Positions 7,604 through 17,712 of a stretch of 55,169 nucleotides of DNA are shown in pieces; position 1 is the stretch's first letter, and each line of letters opens with the position of its first letter. Source of the stretch: UBA1563 sp041667115 (GTDB lineage: Bacteria > Bacteroidota > Ignavibacteria > Ignavibacteriales > Ignavibacteriaceae); assembly GCA_041667115.1 (NCBI GenBank), contig JBAYFO010000020.1, positions 1 to 55,169 of the forward strand. The letters are read 5' to 3'. The position numbers were made by a program, and so were the translations under genes. The notes below the pieces were generated by a model. That model worked only from the letters and a program-made list of their open reading frames with translations. It had not been told where the DNA came from and made no database searches.

Positions 7604-8326
7604 TTGTTTAAAATTAAATTAAGTCATTTTGAAGGTCCGCTCGATTTACTCCTCTTTTTTATAAAAAGAGATGAGTTAAACGTTTATGACATTCCTATTT
7701 CTTACATTACAAAAGAATTTCTTAGCTACGTCAATTTGATCAAAATGCTTGACCTTGAAGTTGCAGGCGATTTCATCTTGATGGCTTCAACATTGATGCA
7801 CATTAAAGTACGCATGCTGCTTCCAAAAGAGATTGATGAAAAAGGGGAAGAGATCGATCCCCGCGCAGATCTTGTTAAAGCATTACTGGAGTATAAGCGC
7901 TATAAAGAAATGTCGGACGAACTAGGATTTTTTGAAACGGCGCAACGAAAAATCAGTTACCGCGGATACTTTGCAATTGACCCTAAAGAAGCTCCACCCG
8001 AACTTGATACGCTCTTGAAAAATATTACTGTTTATGATCTCGCTAAAGCTTTCCGGAAAGCTTTAGACAATGTAAAAAAAGAATTTGTACATGAGATTAA
8101 AAAAATATCTGTTTCTATTGATGAACAGATCACTTTTATTTTATCGCTTCTTGCTGATGGCAAAGAAATTTCATTTTTTGATCTTATCCGGGATATGAAC
8201 GAACGCATCCGGATTGTTGTTACCTTTGTAGCTTTGCTCGAACTTACAAAAATGGGACGGATCGGTATTAAAGAATCTTTTACTTCAGACGATTTTAAAG
8301 TTTACGGAATTACAAACAATGGATAG
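7604..8326 (+). CDS. scpA: Segregation and condensation protein A (ScpA)
   Basis: ScpA is the kleisin subunit that bridges SMC heads in the chromosome-condensing SMC-ScpAB complex. The N-terminal FEGPLDLLLFFIKRDELNVY is the family signature, followed by a middle helical region with RADLVKALLEYKRYKEM and a C-terminal winged helix. Length, 240 residues, is normal. It starts with TTG at 7604, only two bases after the trpS stop, so translation is probably coupled. It overlaps scpB by 8 bases, as in many bacteria. Confidence 0.93.
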   Translation: MFKIKLSHFEGPLDLLLFFIKRDELNVYDIPISYITKEFLSYVNLIKMLDLEVAGDFILMASTLMHIKVRMLLPKEIDEKGEEIDPRADLVKALLEYKRYKEMSDELGFFETAQRKISYRGYFAIDPKEAPPELDTLLKNITVYDLAKAFRKALDNVKKEFVHEIKKISVSIDEQITFILSLLADGKEISFFDLIRDMNERIRIVVTFVALLELTKMGRIGIKESFTSDDFKVYGITNNG

Positions 8327-8963
8327 TATCTACAATTCAATTATCGAGTCACTCATCTTCTCATCAGATGAACCGTTAAGAATTGATGAGATTATTAAAG
8401 CGATCAAAGGCATCGACGGCGAAGAAATTACAATTACCGGCGATGATATTGAAACTACCGTCTCAGAAATTAATCAGCAATTGGAAGAACAGAGAAGACC
8501 CTTTAAAATTATGAAGATCGCCGGAGGTTTTTCGTTTTCTACCAAACATGAATACGCTAAGTACATCGGTTTTCTTTCAACTGAAAAAAGTAAAAGAAGA
8601 CTAAGCCAATCTGCTCTCGAAACCCTTGCGATTATTGCATACAAACAACCGATCACAAAACCTGAAATTGAGATGATCCGTGGTGTGAACGCTGACTACA
8701 TTATGACTACATTGCTTGAGAAAAATCTTGTCTCCATTAGCGGAAGAGCGGAGACTGTCGGGCGTCCGTTATTGTACGGAACAACCGATGAGTTTTTAAA
8801 ATATTTCGGTCTGAATAAATTAACCGATCTTCCGAAACCAAGAGAAATAGAAGAGATCATGCAGGATGAAGATTTTCTTGATCAGAAAAGAAAAATAATG
8901 ATGAATGCGATAGAAGAAAATTTAGAACAAGAATTGGATGGAGAAAATGACACAACAGATTAG
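8319..8963 (+). CDS. scpB: Segregation and condensation protein B (ScpB)
   Basis: ScpB is the dimeric winged-helix partner of ScpA in the SMC complex. The core motif SQSALETLAIIAYKQPITK (two turns into the second winged helix), then EIEMIRGVNADY and VGRPLLYGTTDEFLKYFGL, is diagnostic. The C-terminal tail is acidic (EEIMQDEDFLDQ). The gene overlaps scpA by 8 bases and rluB by 17-26 bases, so the three are one translational unit. Confidence 0.93.
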   Translation: MDSIYNSIIESLIFSSDEPLRIDEIIKAIKGIDGEEITITGDDIETTVSEINQQLEEQRRPFKIMKIAGGFSFSTKHEYAKYIGFLSTEKSKRRLSQSALETLAIIAYKQPITKPEIEMIRGVNADYIMTTLLEKNLVSISGRAETVGRPLLYGTTDEFLKYFGLNKLTDLPKPREIEEIMQDEDFLDQKRKIMMNAIEENLEQELDGENDTTD

Positions 8964-9669
8964 ACTAAATAAATATCTGAGCGATTGCGGTATTGCCTCG
9001 CGTAGAAAAACCGAAGAGTTTATTCTGCAAGGGAGAGTTTCCGTTAACGGAAAAACTGTGAATACCCTTGCTTGCGTTATTAATCCGGTGAAAGACAAAG
9101 TTGCCCTGGATGGAGAGGTAATTAAAGCAAAGCGGCTTCTCTACTTTCTTCTCAATAAACCGAAAGGGTATATCACTTCCACAAATGATGAAAAGGGAAG
9201 AAAAACTGTTGTTGAACTAATCGATACAAAAGAAAATATTTTTCCTATCGGGCGGCTGGATTACAATACTACAGGAGTATTGCTATTAACTAACGATGGA
9301 GATTTTTCGAACTTCATCGCACATCCTTCAAGCAAAATACCGCGTGAATACGAAGCTAAAATTAATAAACCCCTAAAACTTGAAGATGAACCAAAATTCT
9401 TAAAAGGTTTTTATATAGATGGGAAAAAAGGAAAGTTCGTTTCAATTGAAATTCACAAAAAAGATCCGACAACTGTTAAAGTGGTTACCGTTGAAGGAAG
9501 AAATCATTTCGTAAAAAAAATGTTTGCGGCAGCAGGATATTTTGTAAATGCACTTGATAGAAAAAGCTACGGTCCTTTTTCGCATAAAAATATTCCGGTT
9601 GGTGCGTACCGTATCGTAAATGAAAGTGAAGTATCGGAGGTGTACAAAGAGTATGCAAAAAAGCATTAA
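8947..9669 (+). CDS. rluB: RluB/RsuA-family rRNA pseudouridine synthase
   Basis: The enzyme isomerises a specific uridine in large-subunit rRNA. An N-terminal S4 RNA-binding domain (IRLNKYLSDCGIASRR) precedes the RsuA-type catalytic domain, with the aspartate in GRLDYNTTGVLLLTNDG. LLNKPKGYITS and VTVEGRNHFVKKMFAA are further family motifs. ATG at 8947 is preferred since GGAG precedes it closely; ATG at 8938 is also in frame. The scpB-rluB order is common across bacteria. Assignment as RluB rather than RsuA/RluE rests on this context. Confidence 0.9.
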   Translation: MTQQIRLNKYLSDCGIASRRKTEEFILQGRVSVNGKTVNTLACVINPVKDKVALDGEVIKAKRLLYFLLNKPKGYITSTNDEKGRKTVVELIDTKENIFPIGRLDYNTTGVLLLTNDGDFSNFIAHPSSKIPREYEAKINKPLKLEDEPKFLKGFYIDGKKGKFVSIEIHKKDPTTVKVVTVEGRNHFVKKMFAAAGYFVNALDRKSYGPFSHKNIPVGAYRIVNESEVSEVYKEYAKKH

Positions 9670-11152
9670 GATAATCGTTCTTGGAGTAATATTTTCCGTC
9701 TTTGGATTTGCCCAGGAAACAAAGCTTGATACAGTTCCAAAGTATTCAATTTCTACAATGGCAGAATTTTCGGAACAACTCGAAGATATTTTCGATGATC
9801 CGAATTTTAATAACAGCATTTGGGGCGTATCAATACAGTCTTTGGTAACGGGCGAATATTTTTATAAAAGGAATGAGAACAAACTCTTTATGCCCGCGTC
9901 TAATCAAAAACTTCTTACCAGCGCTGCGGGATTGCTGCTTCTTGGTCCAATGTATCGATTCAAAACGGAAGTTTATTCAACCGGAGGAATTGATGGTTCC
10001 ATCTTAAATGGAGATTTAATTATTAAAGGGTTCGGTGATCCGACAATATCCGGAAGATTTAATAATGATGACATGACAAAAATATTCCGCGATTGGGCTG
10101 ATACTTTATTGGCTATGGGAATTGATGAGATAAAAGGAAATATTATTGGCGATGATAACGCTTTTGACGATATAAGATTGGGCGAAGGATGGGCATGGGA
10201 TTATGAATCCGAATGGTTCGCTGCTCCCACAAGCGCATTATCGTTTAATGATAATTGTGTTGATATCCTTGTGAAACCTGCGAAAAAAGGTGAACAAGCT
10301 GTTCTTAGTATTGCACCGGAAACAAAATATGTAGTTGTCTTGAACAACGTATTGACTGTAGGCAAAGATTCTGCCACTCATGTGCAAATTCAGAGAGAGC
10401 GGGGGACAAATATTGTTTCTGTTTTCGGGTCGATACGAGAAGGGGATGATTCAATAAAAGTATATGCGACGATAAATAACCCGACTCAATATTTTGTTGT
10501 TGCCTTAAAAGAAATTTTGCAGCAAAAAGGAATTATGGTTTCCGGATTTGCTTCCGATATGGATGATCTAACGGATATTACCGATTACAAAAAAGCTAAC
10601 CTTTTATTCACCCACCATTCGGTATTTTTAAAAGATATTTTAAAAATCCTGAATAAGAACAGTCATAATTTTTATGCCGAACAGTTACTGAAAACAATAG
10701 GCTATGAAACAAAAGGATTGGGAACCGCAGCGCATGGGATTGAGGCAGTTAGATCGGTTTTGAACAACATCGGCATTAACACAGATAATATGGAAATTGT
10801 AGATGGTTCCGGATTATCAAGGTTGGATTTAATTTCACCCAACCAGATAACAGTACTGCTCAATTATATGTACAAGAGTGATGTCTTTACTTATTTTTAT
10901 AATTCGCTTCCCGTAGGTGGCGTAGATGGAACAATGGCAAATCGGGTTCGTAAAACAAGAGCGCAGAATAATGTGAGAGCGAAAACCGGTTATATTAACG
11001 GAGTGCGGAGTATCTCTGGCTACATCTTTACGGGAGATAAAGAACCGGTTGCTTTTTCGATCATTGTAAATAACTTTACGGTACCTGTTGTTTTGGCGGA
11101 TAATTTACAGGATTTAGTTTGTATCCGCCTGGCAAATTTTAAAAGGAAATAA
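9653..11152 (+). CDS. dacB: PBP4-type D-alanyl-D-alanine carboxypeptidase (S13)
   Basis: This periplasmic enzyme trims or cleaves peptidoglycan peptides. The catalytic triad of motifs of the S13 family is present: SxxK as PASNQKLL (Ser83, Lys86), SxN as KNSHNFYAEQLLK and KTG as RAKTGYING. The start at 9653 is chosen because GGAGG lies 12 bases upstream and the resulting protein begins with a signal peptide ending GFAQ; it overlaps rluB by 17 bases. VGGVDGTM and VDGSGLSR are typical of the family. A cytoplasmic long form from 9620 is unlikely. About 499 residues. Confidence 0.92.
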   Translation: MQKSIKIIVLGVIFSVFGFAQETKLDTVPKYSISTMAEFSEQLEDIFDDPNFNNSIWGVSIQSLVTGEYFYKRNENKLFMPASNQKLLTSAAGLLLLGPMYRFKTEVYSTGGIDGSILNGDLIIKGFGDPTISGRFNNDDMTKIFRDWADTLLAMGIDEIKGNIIGDDNAFDDIRLGEGWAWDYESEWFAAPTSALSFNDNCVDILVKPAKKGEQAVLSIAPETKYVVVLNNVLTVGKDSATHVQIQRERGTNIVSVFGSIREGDDSIKVYATINNPTQYFVVALKEILQQKGIMVSGFASDMDDLTDITDYKKANLLFTHHSVFLKDILKILNKNSHNFYAEQLLKTIGYETKGLGTAAHGIEAVRSVLNNIGINTDNMEIVDGSGLSRLDLISPNQITVLLNYMYKSDVFTYFYNSLPVGGVDGTMANRVRKTRAQNNVRAKTGYINGVRSISGYIFTGDKEPVAFSIIVNNFTVPVVLADNLQDLVCIRLANFKRK

Positions 11153-11162
11153 CGGAGAAAAA

Positions 11163-12668
11163 ATGGATCAACCTATTATTGAAGATATAAATGAACTGAT
11201 CAAAAGAAGATTTGAAGAATTAGCCGAACTAAAAACAAAAGGTGTTAATACATTTGCCTATAGTTTTGACAGAACTGATTATTCTGAGGAAATAAAAAGT
11301 GCATTTGAAGAAGGAACAGAAAAGACTGTAGCGGTTGCTGGAAGAATAATGGCTATACGCCGTATGGGGAAAGCTTCCTTCGCTACAATCCAAGATGTGA
11401 AAGGAAAAATCCAGATCTATTTGAAGCGCGATGAAATTGCCGAAGCGTATGATAATTTTAAACTTTTTGATATCGGTGATATTATTGGTGTAAAGGGATT
11501 TGTTTTTAAAACAAGAACCGGAGAAATATCAGTACATTGCCGGGAACTTGTGTTACTTACTAAATCGCTTCGTCCCATTCCCATCGCAAAAGAAGTGATC
11601 GACGAGAATGGAAATAAAACAATTCATGACCAGTTTGCAGACAAAGAATTGCGCTATAGGCAGCGCTATGTTGATCTGATCGTTAACCCGAAAGTGAAAA
11701 ATGTCTTTCAAAAAAGAAGTAAAATAATTTCATTCATCCGTTCTTTTCTAGATAAACAAAATATTCTTGAAGTTGAAACCCCGGTGTTGCAAGCACTTTA
11801 CGGCGGAGCTTCGGCACGTCCGTTTGTTACACATCATAACGCGCTGGATATTCCCCTCTATCTTCGTATTGCTGATGAGCTATATCTAAAACGGTTGATA
11901 GTAGGAGGCTTCGACGGTGTTTATGAAATATCGAAAGATTTTCGCAACGAAGGAATGGATAAGACTCATAATCCTGAATTTACGATGATGGAAGTTTATG
12001 TTGCCTACAAAGATTATGAATGGATGATGCAATTTGTGGAAGAGATGATCTCGGAATTATGTTTGCAAGTCTTTGGAAAAACCGAATTCCAGTTCGAAGA
12101 TAAAATAATTGATTTTAAACCACCCTGGAATCGTGTTTCCATGGTGAAATCAATTAAAGAAAAAACCGGAGTCGACGTCCTTACTGTTGATGATGCGACT
12201 TTAACTTCCACCGCTAAAAAGTATGGTTTAGCACTTACGGGAAAAGAAAGTCGCGGAAAAATCATTGATGGTATTTTTGAAGTTTGTATTCAAGATTCTT
12301 TAATTCAACCAACATTTTTAATTGATTACCCGGTTGAAACTTCTCCGTTAGCAAAGAAACATCGCACCATTGAAGGGCTGGTTGAACGGTTTGAAGGCTT
12401 TGTTGCCGGAAAAGAAATTTGTAATGCTTTTAGTGAGTTGAACGATCCGATTGATCAAAAAGCTAGATTTGAAGATCAGGTGAAAGCGCGTGAAGCGGGA
12501 GACGATGAAGCACAAACTTATGATGAAGATTTTATCCGTGCGCTTGAGTACGGCATGCCGCCGACAGCAGGTCTTGGGATCGGGATCGATCGATTAGTAA
12601 TGTTGCTTACCAATCAGGTTTCTATAAGAGATGTCTTGTTTTTCCCGCAAATGAAACCGGAAAAATAG
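11163..12668 (+). CDS. lysS: Lysine--tRNA ligase, class II
   Basis: This is the class II LysRS of about 500 residues. It has an N-terminal OB-fold for the anticodon (VAVAGRIMAIRRMGKASFA), motif 2 as FRNEGMDKTHNPEFTMMEVY and motif 3 as GLGIGIDRLVMLL. A good ribosome binding site (GGAGAAAAA) sits just before the ATG. It follows dacB by 10 bases and is followed closely by the DUF2279 gene. Nothing is unusual. Confidence 0.97.
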   Translation: MDQPIIEDINELIKRRFEELAELKTKGVNTFAYSFDRTDYSEEIKSAFEEGTEKTVAVAGRIMAIRRMGKASFATIQDVKGKIQIYLKRDEIAEAYDNFKLFDIGDIIGVKGFVFKTRTGEISVHCRELVLLTKSLRPIPIAKEVIDENGNKTIHDQFADKELRYRQRYVDLIVNPKVKNVFQKRSKIISFIRSFLDKQNILEVETPVLQALYGGASARPFVTHHNALDIPLYLRIADELYLKRLIVGGFDGVYEISKDFRNEGMDKTHNPEFTMMEVYVAYKDYEWMMQFVEEMISELCLQVFGKTEFQFEDKIIDFKPPWNRVSMVKSIKEKTGVDVLTVDDATLTSTAKKYGLALTGKESRGKIIDGIFEVCIQDSLIQPTFLIDYPVETSPLAKKHRTIEGLVERFEGFVAGKEICNAFSELNDPIDQKARFEDQVKAREAGDDEAQTYDEDFIRALEYGMPPTAGLGIGIDRLVMLLTNQVSIRDVLFFPQMKPEK

Positions 12669-12677
12669 AAAACGCTA

Positions 12678-13637
12678 ATGCTGAAACATATTCGAATTAT
12701 TTGCTTAACGGCGTTATTACCTTTGAGCTTCTCCATTTCACAGGAAATCGATTCAATTCCTTCAACGTTGAATGTGGAAACAAAATCATTTCAACTTGAG
12801 AAGAGAAATCTTTTGCTCAATTCGATAAATGAACTTCCGCCAAATATTGATCCTCTGGCAACGGAGATCAATTATCCTCTTTTGGGTGGAATTGGAGTTG
12901 GATTACTGGGGACTGCTTATGGCGTGCAAGTTTATCAACAAAATGCCTGGTGGAAAGATCAAAGAACAAAATTTCATTTCGAAAATGATTGGACCTATGC
13001 ACTTTGGATTGACAAGATTGGGCATTTTTATGGAACTGCTTTAATTGCCCATGTTTTTTCTGCAGGATTGGAGGGGGCAAATGTGCAAGCCGAAGCTAAT
13101 ACATGGTACTCTTCTGCACTCGCTTTGTCATTTCAGTTATTTGTAGAAGTTCAAGACGGGTTCGGTCCTCAATGGGGTTTTAGCCCCGGTGATGCAGCTA
13201 GTGATCTGTTAGGAGCTTCGTTCCCGATCTTTCAATATTATTATCCTTATCTAAATAATTTCAAATTTAAGTTCAGTTATTATCCTGCTGATCTTACTAA
13301 AAAAAATCCGACCAGCGGACAAACGCACATCATTATTGATGATTACGCAGGGCAGAAATTTTGGTTATCAATGCGAATGAAAAATATGTTACCTGAAGCA
13401 GCAGCAAAATATTGGCCGGAATTCCTCTGTCTCGCAGTAGGAATGGGGGTGAAAAATCTTGATGGCAGCGGTGGAGGACAACGTGATTTTTATCTTGCTT
13501 TAGACCTGGACGCTGAGACAATTCCATTGCATGGAAAATATTGGCAATTTATAAAAAACACTCTCAATTACTTTCACTTTCCCATGCCTGGAATTCGATT
13601 AACCCACAAAGTCGTTTTCTTTGGACTTACGTATTAG
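12678..13637 (+). CDS. DUF2279 family envelope protein
   Basis: A signal peptide (about residues 1-22, ending SIS-Q) leads a 319-residue protein. The segment DKIGHFYGTALIAHVF and the later DGFGPQWGFSPGDAASDLLG match DUF2279, the family of the E. coli lipoprotein YfiM, with its conserved DK-GH and SxGDxxxDxxG features. The biochemical role of the family is unknown; it probably sits in the periplasm or the outer membrane. It lies 9 bases after lysS and 4 bases before a glycosyltransferase, in a string that continues to envelope genes. Confidence 0.75.
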   Translation: MLKHIRIICLTALLPLSFSISQEIDSIPSTLNVETKSFQLEKRNLLLNSINELPPNIDPLATEINYPLLGGIGVGLLGTAYGVQVYQQNAWWKDQRTKFHFENDWTYALWIDKIGHFYGTALIAHVFSAGLEGANVQAEANTWYSSALALSFQLFVEVQDGFGPQWGFSPGDAASDLLGASFPIFQYYYPYLNNFKFKFSYYPADLTKKNPTSGQTHIIIDDYAGQKFWLSMRMKNMLPEAAAKYWPEFLCLAVGMGVKNLDGSGGGQRDFYLALDLDAETIPLHGKYWQFIKNTLNYFHFPMPGIRLTHKVVFFGLTY

Positions 13638-13641
13638 GTGA

Positions 13642-14391
13642 TTGTTGAAATACAGTATTATTATCCCAACGCTTAACGAAGAAAAGCTTTTGCCACAGCT
13701 TCTCGAACAATTAACAGCTGAAATAATTCTTCCCAAAAGTGATTACGAAATTATCATTTCAGATGGAGGCAGTAAAGATGGGACAGAACAAATTGCAGCG
13801 CGTTTTGGTTGCAGCTTTCTTAGACATGATCCAAACATTAAAGACAACATTTCCGCCGGCAGGAATAAAGGTGGAATGAAAGCACAAGGGGAGTGGCTGA
13901 TTTTTCTGAACGCAGATGTACGTCTGGACAATGTTAAAAACTTTTTCAATTTTTTGGAAAAAATAATTTATTCCCCATCTCCGGGGAAGTCTTCTGATTT
14001 ATTGGCTATCAGCGGGCATGTAAAAGTTTTTCCCGAAGAAGAAATATTATCTGATAGAATCTATCACGGATTTTATTATTATTATTTTCACTTATTAAAT
14101 TTTTTAGGAATGGGAAACGGAAGAGGGGAATGTCAAATTATTCGTAAAGATATTTTCACTAAGATTGGTGGGTATGATATAAATTTAGCAGCTGGAGAGG
14201 ATTTTGACTTATTCCGGAGAATAAAGAAAATTGGGAAAATTCTGCTTACAAGTTCTCTTCTGGTATATGAATCTCCAAGAAGATTTAGGCGTTTTGGTTA
14301 TTTAAATGTTACTTTTATGTGGCTCAAAAATTCTAGTTCGATAGTACTTATGAAAAAATCAATTTCTAGAGAATGGGAAGAAGTCCGTTGA
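13642..14391 (+). CDS. Family 2 glycosyltransferase
   Basis: The GT-A fold starts at once (YSIIIPTLNEEKLLPQLLEQ), followed by the nucleotide-binding IISDGGSKDGT, the SAGRNKGG helix, a DxD-like LNADV near residue 95 and a C-terminal GEDFDLFRRI with the catalytic-base ED. No membrane segment is visible, so it is likely a soluble or peripheral enzyme acting on a lipid-linked or surface sugar. The start is TTG (13642 or the next codon). The next gene, a Wzi-like barrel, overlaps it by 4-19 bases, which suggests both serve surface polysaccharide. Confidence 0.85.
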   Translation: MLKYSIIIPTLNEEKLLPQLLEQLTAEIILPKSDYEIIISDGGSKDGTEQIAARFGCSFLRHDPNIKDNISAGRNKGGMKAQGEWLIFLNADVRLDNVKNFFNFLEKIIYSPSPGKSSDLLAISGHVKVFPEEEILSDRIYHGFYYYYFHLLNFLGMGNGRGECQIIRKDIFTKIGGYDINLAAGEDFDLFRRIKKIGKILLTSSLLVYESPRRFRRFGYLNVTFMWLKNSSSIVLMKKSISREWEEVR

Positions 14392-16046
14392 AAAAAACGC
14401 TGACATTATTATTTTTACTTCTACCGGCACTCTTAAATGCACAAGCTGAGTTTGTTCCGGCTTCTCATCCGGTATATGGATTTCTTGAAAGAATGGATGC
14501 ATTACATCTAATTAAAGGATATGATTCTTTTCAAAAACCAAAAACTAGGAAAGCAATCGCAAAGTATTTGCAAGAGGCAGACTCTAATAAAGAAGCGATG
14601 AATCAAGTTGATAAAAATATTTTATCCGATTTAAATTCTGAATTTAGCCTGGAGATAAACGGTTCTACTGAAAATTATGAATCACTTATTAATGGCGGTG
14701 TTTACGAACCATTTAGTCAAAAAGAAAGATTCCTTTATTTCCATTCGGATAAAAATAAGTGGAATTTGTTTATTAACTTGACGGCGGATGGAGAGTTCAT
14801 TTCAAGTAACATCAATTCTAATAAAAGTAATGCCGAATTATTGAACGCCGGCGGAATTATAAGAGGAACACTGTACAACACGTTCGGCTTTTATATTCAA
14901 GGCTCAAACGGTTCTTCATTTGGAAATAAAGAGGCGGCTTTACAGAAAAAAGAACTTAAGTATAACTACAAATTCAACGAAAAACCGGATGAAACTTTTT
15001 TTGATGATAATGAAGGACATCTATCACTTGATTTTGATTGGCTGAATATAAAATTTGGAAGGGACAGGCTCTTGCTCGGTTACGGTGAAAACAAAACCCT
15101 GCTTTCAGATAATTCTCCCAAGTTCGATTACTTGCAGTTGCAATTCAACTATGGGATATTTTCGTTCTTCTCCTTTCACGGTAAGCTGTTGGGACAAAGT
15201 AGACTTGTAAGTGATACGGTTACGGGATCTGTTAATATTGTAAAAGAAAAATATATGGGGTATCACCGTTTAGGGTTTAATCTTACTGATAATTTTACCC
15301 TGGGAGCCGGGGAAATTATAATTTACGGAGACAGACCGTTGGAATTTTCTTATCTAAACCCATTTAATTTTTATAAATCTGTTGAACACAACAACAGAGA
15401 CCGCGACAATGCAATGATCTTTTTTGATCTGGAAAATCGTTCTATTAAAGGATTGAAATTATTTGCGATGCTCCTTATCGATGACATTAACTTTGGTAAA
15501 ATTGGAAAAGGCTGGTACGGTAATCTAACATTGTGGGATATCGGGCTTTCTTCGTACAATTTATATGATATTGTTCCAATCGATATTCATTTTGAATATA
15601 CGCGAGTTGAACCTTTTGTTTTCACCCATCGTTTACCTAATAACAACTTTACAAATTATGGATATGGGTTGTCTTCGGTTATTGCACCAAATAGTGAATT
15701 GTTCTTTTCAAAAATAAATTATAGATTAACTCACAGATTTGAAGTAGCTTTTTCGTTTAGTTACACAATTCATGGAGCAAATTATCTGGACAACCTCGGA
15801 AATGTACAAAATGTTGGAGGTGATTTCTCTTTAGGACATCGGGTTTGGGATTCCGAAACAGTTAAGTTTTTGGACGGAGAGAGACAAATTTTCCGTAGAT
15901 CGACTCTAGATATTAGTTATGAACCGTATAATGAGTTCAAATTTATCGTACAAACTATCTTTGCAAATTATTCAATAAGTAAAGATTTACTCAAATTCGG
16001 TGATAAAAATGTTGCTGCAATTTTTTCATTACAAGTAAAACTCTAA
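14373..16046 (+). CDS. Wzi-like capsule-assembly outer-membrane protein
   Basis: A signal peptide (TLLFLLLPALLNAQ) leads a 557-residue beta-rich protein. FDWLNIKFGRDRLLLGYGEN and the neighbouring strands resemble the Wzi-type barrel (Caps_assemb_Wzi), which in E. coli anchors capsule at the surface. The N-terminal segment (VYGFLERMDALHLIKGY) looks like the helical leader often found before such barrels in Bacteroidota. An ATG at 14373 opens the frame, but a TTG at 14388, overlapping the stop of the glycosyltransferase and preceded by GGAAGAAG, is an equally good start. Function in polysaccharide attachment or export is inferred from family and neighbour. Confidence 0.65.
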   Translation: MGRSPLKKTLTLLFLLLPALLNAQAEFVPASHPVYGFLERMDALHLIKGYDSFQKPKTRKAIAKYLQEADSNKEAMNQVDKNILSDLNSEFSLEINGSTENYESLINGGVYEPFSQKERFLYFHSDKNKWNLFINLTADGEFISSNINSNKSNAELLNAGGIIRGTLYNTFGFYIQGSNGSSFGNKEAALQKKELKYNYKFNEKPDETFFDDNEGHLSLDFDWLNIKFGRDRLLLGYGENKTLLSDNSPKFDYLQLQFNYGIFSFFSFHGKLLGQSRLVSDTVTGSVNIVKEKYMGYHRLGFNLTDNFTLGAGEIIIYGDRPLEFSYLNPFNFYKSVEHNNRDRDNAMIFFDLENRSIKGLKLFAMLLIDDINFGKIGKGWYGNLTLWDIGLSSYNLYDIVPIDIHFEYTRVEPFVFTHRLPNNNFTNYGYGLSSVIAPNSELFFSKINYRLTHRFEVAFSFSYTIHGANYLDNLGNVQNVGGDFSLGHRVWDSETVKFLDGERQIFRRSTLDISYEPYNEFKFIVQTIFANYSISKDLLKFGDKNVAAIFSLQVKL

Positions 16047-16057
16047 AAAGGTCAACA

Positions 16058-17710
16058 ATGAATTACAAAAAATATAGAATCCCGTTAATGGTGATCATTT
16101 TAACTTCGGGTATCCTGCTTGGTACGCAGATTCAAAAAGCACTCGCCGGAGATAATCTTTTCGCGAATATTCAAAAATTTAACGATGTATTAACCCTTAC
16201 GCAGAAGTATTACGTAGAAAATGTAGATACACAAAAACTGGTGGAATCAGCAATAAATGGGATGCTGAATGATCTTGACCCTCATTCGGTTTATATTCCG
16301 GCAAAAGAAATGCAGTCGGTCGAAGAGGAATTTCGTGGAGACTTTGAAGGAGTTGGAATTGAATTTCAAGTTGTTAACGATACGTTGACCGTCGTCTCTC
16401 CAATCACCGGTGGACCCAGTGAACAATTGGGCATTTTAGCTGGAGACAGAATTACTAAAATCGATGATAAAGATTGTATCGGTATTTCCAATGATGATGT
16501 TAGGAAAAAATTACGTGGAAAAGCTGGTTCAAAAGTAAAAGTTCTCGTTCTACGAATTGGGGTTAAAGATCCGATGGAATATGAAATAACCCGCGATAAA
16601 ATTCCACTTTTTTCGGTTGACACACACATTATGATAGATAAACAAACCGGTTATGTTAGTGTTAGTAGATTTGCAGAAAAAACTACGGACGAATTGCAAG
16701 CCGCTTTGAATGATCTAAAAAGTAAAGGGATGAAACAATTGATTCTTGATTTACGAAATAATCCCGGCGGTTATCTAAATCAGGCAGTTCAAATAGCCGA
16801 TCTCTTTATTGACGGCAATAAGAAAATTGTTTATACAAGAGGTCGTAGAAAAGATTTTGATGAAGATTTTAATGCCGATCCTTCTATTGTTTCACAATTT
16901 GAAAAGACTCCAATTATTATTTTAGTAAACAGAGGAAGCGCTTCAGCAAGCGAAATCGTTTCCGGTGCTGTTCAGGATTGGGATCGAGGGTTAATAGTTG
17001 GAGAAACTACTTTTGGTAAAGGTTTAGTCCAACGTCAATTTCCACTTCCCGATGGTAGTTCTCTTCGCTTAACAATAGCTGATTATTTTACTCCTTCCGG
17101 TAGATTGATCCAGCGGAAGTATAAAGACAAAGATAAAAAAGATTACTACCTGGAAAATATGGATCGACAGGATGAGAGTGACGGAGAAAATCTGGATCAC
17201 AAAAAAGATCTCGATTCCATAAATCTTTCGCATAAAATGGAAAATGATTCATTACACCCAATATTCAGAACTGGTAAAGGAAGAATTGTTTATGGTGGCG
17301 GAGGAATTACTCCAGATTATTTTGTCAAGTCGGAAAAACTGACGGAATACTCTTCAAATTTAATAAGAAAAAACACCTTCTATCTTTTTGCTTTAAATTA
17401 TATTGACCTTCATGGAGCATCAATAAAAAATACGTATGGAGATAATCTAGCAAAATTTGTCTCTTCATTTGAACTTTCAGACGCCGATATGAAATCCTTT
17501 ATCGAATTTTCTAAAGGGAAAGAGGTTAAGTTTGTCGAAAAAGATTATGACTTGGAGAAAGATTATATTAAGGCAAGATTAAAAGCTACCATTGCAAGAA
17601 ATTATTGGAAAAATGAAGGCTGGTATTCTACTTTAATTCCGATGGATAAACAGGTAAAGAAGGCGATGTCCCTCTTTGGAAAAGCTAAAGAATTAGCAAA
17701 CATTAAATAG
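16058..17710 (+). CDS. ctpA: C-terminal processing peptidase (S41, CtpA-like)
   Basis: This is a membrane-anchored or periplasmic serine protease that degrades proteins from their C-termini. Residues 8-28 form a signal/anchor, a PDZ domain spans about 90-175, and the S41 core carries NRGSASASEI with the probable nucleophile Ser296 and FGKGLVQ with Lys321 as base. RNNPGGYL is also typical. A charged insertion of about 50 residues (DKDKKDYYLEN...) and a C-terminal helical extension bring it to 550 residues. It is followed after two bases by the DUF3108 gene. Confidence 0.93.
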   Translation: MNYKKYRIPLMVIILTSGILLGTQIQKALAGDNLFANIQKFNDVLTLTQKYYVENVDTQKLVESAINGMLNDLDPHSVYIPAKEMQSVEEEFRGDFEGVGIEFQVVNDTLTVVSPITGGPSEQLGILAGDRITKIDDKDCIGISNDDVRKKLRGKAGSKVKVLVLRIGVKDPMEYEITRDKIPLFSVDTHIMIDKQTGYVSVSRFAEKTTDELQAALNDLKSKGMKQLILDLRNNPGGYLNQAVQIADLFIDGNKKIVYTRGRRKDFDEDFNADPSIVSQFEKTPIIILVNRGSASASEIVSGAVQDWDRGLIVGETTFGKGLVQRQFPLPDGSSLRLTIADYFTPSGRLIQRKYKDKDKKDYYLENMDRQDESDGENLDHKKDLDSINLSHKMENDSLHPIFRTGKGRIVYGGGGITPDYFVKSEKLTEYSSNLIRKNTFYLFALNYIDLHGASIKNTYGDNLAKFVSSFELSDADMKSFIEFSKGKEVKFVEKDYDLEKDYIKARLKATIARNYWKNEGWYSTLIPMDKQVKKAMSLFGKAKELANIK

Positions 17711-17712
17711 AG